From assembly GCA_002693165.1 (NCBI GenBank), contig NZOP01000013.1, forward strand, positions 27,888-34,081: DNA of 6,194 nt, written 5' to 3'. The notes under the pieces are model-generated. The model saw only the letters and a program-made list of their open reading frames with translations, made no database searches and was not told the origin of the DNA. A program made the translations under genes and the position numbers. Positions within the stretch are counted from its first letter, which is position 1. Every line of letters begins with the position of its first letter. The stretch comes from Nitrososphaerota archaeon (GTDB lineage Archaea > Thermoproteota > Nitrososphaeria > Nitrososphaerales > UBA57). Of the stretch, positions 1 through 5,486 are shown piece after piece.

Positions 1-705
1 ATAATGTCTTGTACAGAAGCTGCTGAAGCAGAAAAATTAATAGAAGGACTTTACAGAGATGTAAATATTGCATTAGCAAATGAATTAGCGATTTTTTGTG
101 AAAATATTGGAATAAATTACTGGGAAATTAAAGAAGCTGCAAACTCACAGCCATTCAGCCACCTGCATAAACCAGGTATTGGCGTTGGAGGATATTGCAT
201 TCCAGTATATCCATGGTTATTAATGCAAACAGCAATTGACAAAGGAATTGAATTAAATTTTCCATTATTGGGGAGATTTACGAATGAAAGAATGCCCAAA
301 CATTCAGTAAACAGAATATTATCGAAAATAGACAAAAATAAGAAAAGAACAACTGCGGCAATTCTAGGATTAAGTTTTAGAGGAAACGTTGCAGATAATC
401 GTATTTCGCCAACATATGAAATAATCGATGCACTAACAGACAAAGGAGTTAAAATTAGAGTGCACGATCCTTTTTTTAGTTATGATCCATTATTACCGAA
501 GAATGTAGAATTAAATCAAGATTTAGATAAAGTAATATCTGGAGTAGATTTGATAATCATTGCAACAGATCATAACGAATATAAAGAAATTACTGAAGAA
601 TATATTATAAAAAAAGCAAAAAAGAATACTTTAGTTTTTGACGGAAGAAATATCTTAGACAATAAGAAGTTTAATAAATTAAATATAATAACAATTGGAA
701 AATAA
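1..705 (+). CDS. Nucleotide-sugar 6-dehydrogenase (UDP-GlcNAc/ManNAc dehydrogenase type), C-terminal part, 5' truncated
   Basis: This family oxidises C6 of a UDP- or GDP-sugar to a uronic acid using two NAD+, in the cytoplasm, to supply glycan synthesis. The frame is already open at base 1 (an ATA codon precedes the ATG at 4), and only about 234 residues are present where the family usually has 410-440, so the N-terminal NAD-binding Rossmann domain lies left of the window. Counting from the ATG at 4, residues 11-27 (KLIEGLYRDVNIALANE) match the central-domain helix typical of WecC-like enzymes, including its conserved Lys. The catalytic Cys is C65 in GVGGYCIPVYP (codon 196-198). Residues about 115-215 form the C-terminal UDPG/GDP-mannose dehydrogenase domain, with LGLSFRGNVADNRISP and the late DGRNIL motif. 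The usual GGHCIPVDP reads GGYCIPVYP here, so the exact sugar substrate is uncertain. The stop TAA lies 3 bases from the end of the convergent nucleotidyltransferase gene. Confidence 0.88.
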   Translation: MMSCTEAAEAEKLIEGLYRDVNIALANELAIFCENIGINYWEIKEAANSQPFSHLHKPGIGVGGYCIPVYPWLLMQTAIDKGIELNFPLLGRFTNERMPKHSVNRILSKIDKNKKRTTAAILGLSFRGNVADNRISPTYEIIDALTDKGVKIRVHDPFFSYDPLLPKNVELNQDLDKVISGVDLIIIATDHNEYKEITEEYIIKKAKKNTLVFDGRNILDNKKFNKLNIITIGK

Positions 706-708
706 TTT

Positions 709-1404
709 CTAGAGATTTCCAAATTCATTATTGGCTTCTTCGATGTCTTTATGACTATCTATAGAACGCCATTTTATATTTGATTGTTTGATCGCCATTA
801 ATTTATTTTCTGTTGCTAAAACAGGAAAAACATCAGATTCTAAGCTTCCAGAAGAAGGCAAATATGAAAAAATTTCATGATTAAAACAATAAACGCCGGC
901 ATTTATCCAATAATCATCATGTAGAGGTTTTTCAGCAAATTTGGAAATATAACCTCCATTATCAATTTCAACTTCTCCAAAGGGACTACGCAATCCAACG
1001 ACTGAAATAATACCTATTAAGTTTGGATCGCTAGAAGAAGGTGCAAGCGCTAAATCAGGAGGAGCCATATTAGTCATTATATCGCCATTAAGAACAAGAA
1101 AATTAGAATCTGGTTCAATATAAGATTCAGAATTTTTTAATGCACCTCCAGTACCAAGAGGGTCCTTTTCAATTGAATACTGTATATTCATGTTGAGTTT
1201 TTCTCCATTGCCAAAATACTCACGTATATTTTCATTCATATATCCAGTACAAAGAATAATTTGTTTAATATCATATGATTTTAGCCATAATAATTGCCAT
1301 TCCAGAATAGGCTTGCCAGAAATTTCAATCATAGGTTTTGGTTTATCGTCAGTCAACGGTTTAAGCCTTTTACCCATACCTCCAGCCAAAATAATTGCAT
1401 TCAT
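709..1404 (-). CDS. Sugar-1-phosphate nucleotidyltransferase
   Basis: Predicted to join a sugar-1-phosphate to an NTP, releasing pyrophosphate and making an NDP-sugar in the cytoplasm. The 231-residue protein is one NTP_transferase domain. Residues 7-25 carry the nucleotide-binding signature (AGGMGKRLKPLT, then PKPM). LGTGGAL at 83-89 contacts the base and sugar. D108 in LNGD is the expected metal-binding Asp. FGEVEID (142-148), FAEKP (156-160) and NAGVY (168-172) are the usual sugar-binding positions, and IDSHKDIEEAN near 215-225 is the typical end of the fold. There is no left-handed beta-helix or acyltransferase tail, so the length is like HddC or MurU enzymes rather than bifunctional GlmU or longer ManC. 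Specificity (mannose, glucose, heptose or an amino sugar) cannot be told from sequence alone. The ATG start gives the conserved N-terminus directly. It converges on the sugar dehydrogenase gene, which fits a glycan-precursor neighbourhood, and is divergent from the HTH-CBS gene. Confidence 0.88.
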   Translation of the reverse strand: MNAIILAGGMGKRLKPLTDDKPKPMIEISGKPILEWQLLWLKSYDIKQIILCTGYMNENIREYFGNGEKLNMNIQYSIEKDPLGTGGALKNSESYIEPDSNFLVLNGDIMTNMAPPDLALAPSSSDPNLIGIISVVGLRSPFGEVEIDNGGYISKFAEKPLHDDYWINAGVYCFNHEIFSYLPSSGSLESDVFPVLATENKLMAIKQSNIKWRSIDSHKDIEEANNEFGNL

Positions 1405-1433
1405 ACTATGTATTTGAACTATTATAGACTAGA

Positions 1434-1445
1434 GTTTATATTTTT
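1434..1445. promoter_or_regulatory. Shared TATA-like element of a divergent promoter
   Basis: The 80 bases between the divergent ATGs at 1404 (-) and 1485 (+) contain GTTTATATTTTT at 1434-1445. It reads as a TTTATA-type archaeal TATA box on the plus strand and as AAATATAAAC on the minus strand. A start site about 25 bases downstream would give a leader of roughly 20 bases for the plus-strand gene and under 10 bases for the minus-strand gene. Both fit the short leaders common in this group. A second AT stretch at 1421-1427 could serve the minus strand instead. No clear Shine-Dalgarno motif precedes either ATG. This is inferred from position and composition only. Confidence 0.45.
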
Positions 1446-1484
1446 CCGAAAGGCATATCTTTTTGACTAATAATTAGAAATACA

Positions 1485-2036
1485 ATGCTAGAGATAGACG
1501 ATATTGTAAGATTAAGAAAGCAACTAGGTTTAACACAAACCGAATTATCCAATTTATCAGGAATAAGTCAATCATTAATCGCAAAATTTGAAGCAAAAAA
1601 AATTGAACCAGCTTATTCAAAAGTCAAAATATTAATTGAAACTCTTCAAAAACAAGAAAGAAGAGATACTAGAACTGCAAAAAATATATCGTCAAAAACA
1701 GTAAAAGGTATCAAAATAAAAGAAACATTAAAGGACGCTACAAAAAAAATTCGAGCAAAAAATCTTTCTCAGTTACCTGTATTCGATAACGAGAAAATAG
1801 TAGGAAGTATATCAGAAAAGACAATTTTACGTGTATTATCAGAATCAGGTTCTCCAAACGAAGCATTTGCAAAGAAAATCGGGGACGTAATGGAGCCAAC
1901 ATTTCCAACAGTTGATTCAGAAACACCAGTAGAACTATTATATCAAATACTTGAATTCTTTGATGCAGTAATTGTAACTGAAAAGGCTAAAACAATAGGC
2001 ATTGTAACACGAAGTGATTTATTTAAAATAAAATAA
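1485..2036 (+). CDS. HTH (XRE-type) transcriptional regulator with two C-terminal CBS domains
   Basis: A 183-residue predicted cytoplasmic DNA-binding regulator. Residues 3-57 form an XRE/Cro-type helix-turn-helix (VRLRKQLGLTQTELSNLSG, then ISQSLIAKFEAKKIEP). A short charged linker leads to a CBS pair at about 63-120 and 129-182. The second CBS ends with GIVTRSDL (172-179), the canonical ribose-phosphate contact with T175 and D178. The equivalent place in the first CBS reads GSISEKT, with no Asp, so only one site may bind ligand strongly. This architecture is the archaeal family described as predicted transcriptional regulators with C-terminal CBS domains. Such CBS pairs bind AMP, ATP or S-adenosylmethionine; which one applies here is unknown. 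The gene lies 51 bases upstream of the MetE pair on the same strand, so it may regulate that pair. The ATG at 1485 starts immediately before the HTH, leaving no room for a different start. Confidence 0.87.
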   Translation: MLEIDDIVRLRKQLGLTQTELSNLSGISQSLIAKFEAKKIEPAYSKVKILIETLQKQERRDTRTAKNISSKTVKGIKIKETLKDATKKIRAKNLSQLPVFDNEKIVGSISEKTILRVLSESGSPNEAFAKKIGDVMEPTFPTVDSETPVELLYQILEFFDAVIVTEKAKTIGIVTRSDLFKIK

Positions 2037-2048
2037 TATTAGGAAATA

Positions 2049-2057
2049 TTTTTAATA
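2049..2057 (+). promoter_or_regulatory. Possible TATA box for the MetE gene pair
   Basis: TTTTTAATA in the 51-base gap after the HTH-CBS gene lies about 35 bases before the TTG start at 2088. A transcript would therefore begin near 2079 with a leader of about 9 bases. Co-transcription with the preceding gene remains possible because the gap is short. The call is based on AT composition and spacing alone. Confidence 0.35.
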
Positions 2058-2063
2058 CAGGTC

Positions 2064-2076
2064 ATTACAAAGTAAT
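2064..2076. promoter_or_regulatory. Small inverted repeat, possible operator upstream of the MetE pair
   Basis: ATTAC, a 3-base spacer AAA, then GTAAT form a perfect 5-bp inverted repeat just before the predicted transcription start of the MetE pair. Its position between the TATA-like box and the start codon is where an archaeal repressor would block transcription. It is short and in very AT-rich DNA, so chance is a real alternative. Confidence 0.25.
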
Positions 2077-2087
2077 AAGAATAAGAA

Positions 2088-3026
2088 TTGATAAGTAGTT
2101 GGGTTTCTGGAATCTATCCAAGAAGCGAATCATTAATCGAGGCAACAAGAACGTATGATAAAGATCTTAAACAACTATTTAAAAAAGAAAAAATTATATC
2201 AATAAAACATCAAATCAATAATAAATGTGATTATATATCAGATCCATTAATTGATTGGGATGATAATTTAAGGCCTTTCACAGATAATATTAAAGGAATA
2301 GAACGAGGTGCATTATCTAGATATTATGAAAATAATACATTTTACAGACAACCAGTAATTATAGGAAATATATCTTCTTCTGGAAAAATATTAAAAAATA
2401 ATATTAATTTTGAATTATTTTCAAAAAAATCAAAAGTAAAAATTGACGTTTTAGACCCATTTACATTAGCAGATTTATCAAAAAACAATCATTATAAATC
2501 AAAAATAGATTTAGCAAATGGATTTGGAAAAATTCTTAGAAAAGAATTAACAAATATAAAAAATAAAGTAGATTTAATACAATTTAATGCTCCATCATTA
2601 GCAAAAATAAAACAAAAAGAACAGATTCAATCAATTAAACAAGTAATGGATAAAACAACAAAAGGATTGAACGTAAAAACTTGTCTTAATTTATGTGGTT
2701 CAGATATATCGAATAATATCAAAAATTTCATTGATTTTAATGTTGATATAATTGGAATAGATTTCATAAATACAAAGTCAAATAAATTACAAGCAATAGA
2801 AATTGACAAAACACTAGCATGTGGCATTATTGATGCAAAAAATACTAAAATGGAAAATCCAACTAAAGTTATTAACGAAATAAAATTAATCAACAAATTA
2901 TTCAAACCAAAATCGATAGCAATCATACCAAATTGGGATTTTGAATTCATACCATTAGAATTTACTTATAAAAAAATAAGAATAATGAATCAGATAAAGA
3001 TGAAAGGCAAGGGGATAAACTTATGA
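2088..3026 (+). CDS. Degenerate MetE-family protein, likely non-catalytic partner (N-terminal-domain-like) of methionine synthase
   Basis: A 312-residue protein with a MetE-like TIM-barrel pattern, paired with the true MetE core gene that follows. The N-terminus (GIYPRSESLIEATRTYDKDL, residues 8-27) resembles the start of MetE N-terminal domains. DPFTLADLSKNNHYKS (123-138) parallels GAYTLADWSYNEYYKS in the neighbour. By hand alignment with that neighbour, catalytic positions are changed: the DEPA motif is NAPS (167-170), zinc ligand His is N201, Glu is D225, the second Cys is D284, and the late catalytic His is K251. Only C203 remains. It is therefore unlikely to bind zinc or activate homocysteine alone; it may form a heteromer or bind the methyl donor, as the N-terminal half of long bacterial MetE does. 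The start is TTG: a stop codon lies two codons upstream in frame, and the GIYPR motif begins at residue 8. Some 60-base stretches are only 17-18% GC, and the protein is rich in Lys, Asn and Ile. The stop overlaps the next start (ATGA). Confidence 0.75.
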   Translation: MISSWVSGIYPRSESLIEATRTYDKDLKQLFKKEKIISIKHQINNKCDYISDPLIDWDDNLRPFTDNIKGIERGALSRYYENNTFYRQPVIIGNISSSGKILKNNINFELFSKKSKVKIDVLDPFTLADLSKNNHYKSKIDLANGFGKILRKELTNIKNKVDLIQFNAPSLAKIKQKEQIQSIKQVMDKTTKGLNVKTCLNLCGSDISNNIKNFIDFNVDIIGIDFINTKSNKLQAIEIDKTLACGIIDAKNTKMENPTKVINEIKLINKLFKPKSIAIIPNWDFEFIPLEFTYKKIRIMNQIKMKGKGINL

Positions 3027-4039
3027 AGAAATTACCATTAGCAACACAAGAAATAGGAAGTATGAGAAAACCAAGATGGTTAGTTAATTTATTAAAAAAC
3101 AAGAACATTTCTTCAGAAATGAAACAAAAGGCCAGAGATGATGTTTCATTATTAAATCTTAAAATGTTTGAGAATTTAGGTCTAGATGTAGTGTATGATG
3201 GAGAAGCAAAAAGAGTTGAAATGTATGAATACACGATTCATAGAATTGAAGGAATAACTTTAGCTGGCAGAATCAGATCATGGGATAATAAATATTATAA
3301 CAAAGGTCGGTGTATAAAGAAATTGAAATACAAAGGACCGTATCATTTAGATGAATTTTTATTTGTAAAAGAAAATACAAATAATTTAATTAAGCTTCCC
3401 ATAACAGGAGCTTATACACTGGCAGATTGGTCATATAATGAATATTATAAATCAAAAGAAGATTTTGTAATGGATATTTCAAAGAATATTATAAGACCAT
3501 TAATAAAAGATCTAGTAAAAGAAGGAGCAGATTTTATACAAATTGATGAACCAGCAGCTACAACACATCCCGAAGAGATGAATCTAGTAGTAGAGTCTTT
3601 CAATGAATCAATTAAAGGAATTAATGCCAAATATGGCATTCATATTTGTTATAGTGGTAACTACTCTGACATGTACCCACAAGTATTAGAAATGAAAAAC
3701 CATCAATATGAACTTGAATTTGCAAACAGAGATTCATGGAAAAAAGGAATGCAGCATTCTAATAGAAAGGGATATGCATCATTTATGAAAACATTCAAAG
3801 AATATGGAGAAAAGAAAGAGATCGGGTTAGGAGTACTAGATGTACATGTAGACGACATCGAACCGCCCGAACTTGTCAGAGACAGAATACTATATGCTGC
3901 AAAAATGGCAGATGATCCAAATTTAATACATGTAAATCCTGATTGTGGATTAAGAACTAGAACAAGAGAAATATCATTTTCAAAATTAAAAAGCATGGTA
4001 ACTGGCACAAAAATGGCTAAAAAGAAATTAGAATTATAA
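3023..4039 (+). CDS. metE: Methionine synthase, cobalamin-independent type (archaeal core MetE)
   Basis: Transfers a methyl group to homocysteine to make methionine, in the cytoplasm. At 338 residues it is the size of archaeal core MetE, which corresponds to the C-terminal half of the roughly 750-residue bacterial enzyme. The zinc and homocysteine site is intact: H207 and C209 in IHICYS, E232 in ELEFANRD, and C308 in NPDCGLRTR. D175 and E176 in QIDEPA and H275 in GVLDVH are the other catalytic positions. The N-terminal QEIGSMRKP matches the expected start of the barrel, supporting the ATG at 3023. This ATG overlaps the upstream stop by 4 bases (ATGA), so translation is probably coupled; GGGGAT at 3011-3016 is a possible weak Shine-Dalgarno site. 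Known archaeal core MetE enzymes can use methylcobalamin or a protein-bound corrinoid as methyl donor; whether that or a methyl-pterin is used here cannot be seen. The gene ends 4 bases from the convergent cytochrome b gene. Confidence 0.9.
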   Translation: MKKLPLATQEIGSMRKPRWLVNLLKNKNISSEMKQKARDDVSLLNLKMFENLGLDVVYDGEAKRVEMYEYTIHRIEGITLAGRIRSWDNKYYNKGRCIKKLKYKGPYHLDEFLFVKENTNNLIKLPITGAYTLADWSYNEYYKSKEDFVMDISKNIIRPLIKDLVKEGADFIQIDEPAATTHPEEMNLVVESFNESIKGINAKYGIHICYSGNYSDMYPQVLEMKNHQYELEFANRDSWKKGMQHSNRKGYASFMKTFKEYGEKKEIGLGVLDVHVDDIEPPELVRDRILYAAKMADDPNLIHVNPDCGLRTRTREISFSKLKSMVTGTKMAKKKLEL

Positions 4040-4043
4040 AAAT

Positions 4044-5480
4044 CTAATCAGCAGAATTTGTTATAACAGGTACTTCTACATTTACTTCTTGTTCAGCTTT
4101 TGCAGCTTCTTCTTTAGCAGCTTTTTCAGCTTCAATTACTTTTGGATTGTAAGAACGATAAACGTGAGCAATAATTCCAAAGATTATAAATATACATCCT
4201 GTTTCAAAAAGTGCAAGAGCCCGATAGCCACTTTGATATGCCATTAAAGCCATACCATTAAGTAATACTTCAAACAATACAAGTGAAATTAATACAACAT
4301 AGGTCCAAGTAGTGTTGAGAATAATTGGTTTAGGTTGATTTGAAGTAGAAAATTGCTTTGGTTTAGCAAATGCAGCCCGTGCTTTTAGGAAACCGTATAC
4401 AACTACAAAACTTAACACAACACTAACTAACAGTGCACTATAAAACGGAACAGGTTCGACAAATAGTCGTGCAGTAAGATTTTTAGTAGGATCAGGATCT
4501 ACATAGAACCCCCAGACAGTAGTAACAAATATTTGAGATATACTTGCAATACCTAAAGCAGAAAAGAAAGGTCTATCTTTCCAAGTAATTTTTCTGCTAT
4601 GATCAATAAAAGGAACAAACAAAAACATTGCAATAAGCAGTGCCGGAAGTAAGCCACCGGTAATAAATTTATCAAATCCTGTACGAATAAATGCGTATAA
4701 TCCAGTAAGATACCATTCAGGAACAGTAATTCCCGGAGGATGATTTGGATCGAATTTCACACCCATCTCAACGGGAAATATACCTCCAGTTACAAATATA
4801 ACACCCACCATAACAGACCACATAGGAAGATCAAAAACCATAAACCGTGGAAAATGAACAAACATAAGAATGCCCATTACAATCGGAATAATGAATACAT
4901 GAAGGGCATAGAGTCTTAGTAAAAAGTCGGAGAATCCCTGCCCCCAAATCATTTGGGCAAGTTGTGGCCCTATTATTGGACTAAATACAGTTAGAGAAAC
5001 ACCTATACTAATAGCCAGTTCTGCTCTATCGTTAAAGAGTAGATTATATCCAGTAAACGCTTCCAATATCGTAATAACCCCAAGAACTACACCAGTAACC
5101 CAAATCATTTCATTTTTAATTTTATATCGGCCACTAAAGTACTGATAATAAAGATGCAGCACAGCCATAAAGACCATTGCATTAGAACCATGGTAATGTA
5201 TATTTCTTATTGCAAAGCCATAAGGAATTTCTTCGTCAATAAACAAAACACTGTCATAAGCTCCTTGAATACCTGGAACATAAAATAACATTAAAAATGC
5301 CCCTGTCAATCCAAGAAGTAAAAACAAACAGAAAGTTAGCATTCCACTATATCCCATTGGGCTAAGATATTTCTTCGGCATAGTAAATCTCATTCCAAGA
5401 AATACAGTCCTATCTAAACGTTTAACAGCATAATCCCAAAGTTGTGAAATTAATCCTTTCTTTTTAGTAGTAGTAGCCAA
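4044..5480 (-). CDS. petB: Cytochrome b of a bc1/b6f-type quinol oxidase complex (complex III)
   Basis: Membrane subunit that oxidises quinol and carries electrons through two b hemes. The heme ligands are in the expected pairs: H95 and H109 (13 residues between) in helix B, H194 and H209 (14 between, the b6 spacing rather than the 13 of mitochondrial cytochrome b) in helix D. PEWY at 254-257 is the quinol-oxidation-site signature. Both the b6 part and the subunit IV part are on one 478-residue chain. I count about ten hydrophobic segments: roughly 44-69, 92-113, 124-147, 186-210, 219-239, 275-293, 306-325, 344-366, 391-413 and 420-442. After them comes an Ala/Glu/Lys-rich tail (443-478). The start is TTG at 5480: an in-frame TAA lies two codons upstream, and the next ATG (residue 30) would remove the conserved amphipathic N-terminal helix. 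The gene follows the Rieske stop by 6 bases, with GGAG 12 bases before the TTG, so the two are surely one operon. In ammonia-oxidising archaea this complex is expected to pass electrons to small blue copper proteins. Confidence 0.95.
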   Translation of the reverse strand: MATTTKKKGLISQLWDYAVKRLDRTVFLGMRFTMPKKYLSPMGYSGMLTFCLFLLLGLTGAFLMLFYVPGIQGAYDSVLFIDEEIPYGFAIRNIHYHGSNAMVFMAVLHLYYQYFSGRYKIKNEMIWVTGVVLGVITILEAFTGYNLLFNDRAELAISIGVSLTVFSPIIGPQLAQMIWGQGFSDFLLRLYALHVFIIPIVMGILMFVHFPRFMVFDLPMWSVMVGVIFVTGGIFPVEMGVKFDPNHPPGITVPEWYLTGLYAFIRTGFDKFITGGLLPALLIAMFLFVPFIDHSRKITWKDRPFFSALGIASISQIFVTTVWGFYVDPDPTKNLTARLFVEPVPFYSALLVSVVLSFVVVYGFLKARAAFAKPKQFSTSNQPKPIILNTTWTYVVLISLVLFEVLLNGMALMAYQSGYRALALFETGCIFIIFGIIAHVYRSYNPKVIEAEKAAKEEAAKAEQEVNVEVPVITNSAD

Positions 5481-5486
5481 AATTTA

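Noticed and set aside
117..443. 108-residue minus-strand open frame
   Set aside because: It lies fully inside the dehydrogenase coding region, shows no recognisable motif, and the plus-strand frame carries the conserved family motifs.
1190..1417. 75-residue plus-strand open frame opposite the nucleotidyltransferase start
   Set aside because: It is antisense to the nucleotide-binding signature of the real gene and has no family resemblance or promoter of its own.
2627..2950. 107-residue hydrophobic minus-strand open frame
   Set aside because: It is a shadow of the Lys/Ile/Asn-rich plus-strand gene; the hydrophobic look comes from antisense of AT-rich codons, not from a real membrane protein.
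3703..4008. 101-residue minus-strand open frame opposite metE
   Set aside because: It is antisense to the most conserved part of MetE (zinc site and NPDCGL), so the plus-strand frame is the selected one.
4048..4136. Degenerate repeat in the cytochrome b C-terminal tail
   Set aside because: The Ala/Glu/Lys-rich codons are low-complexity only; there is no regular unit.
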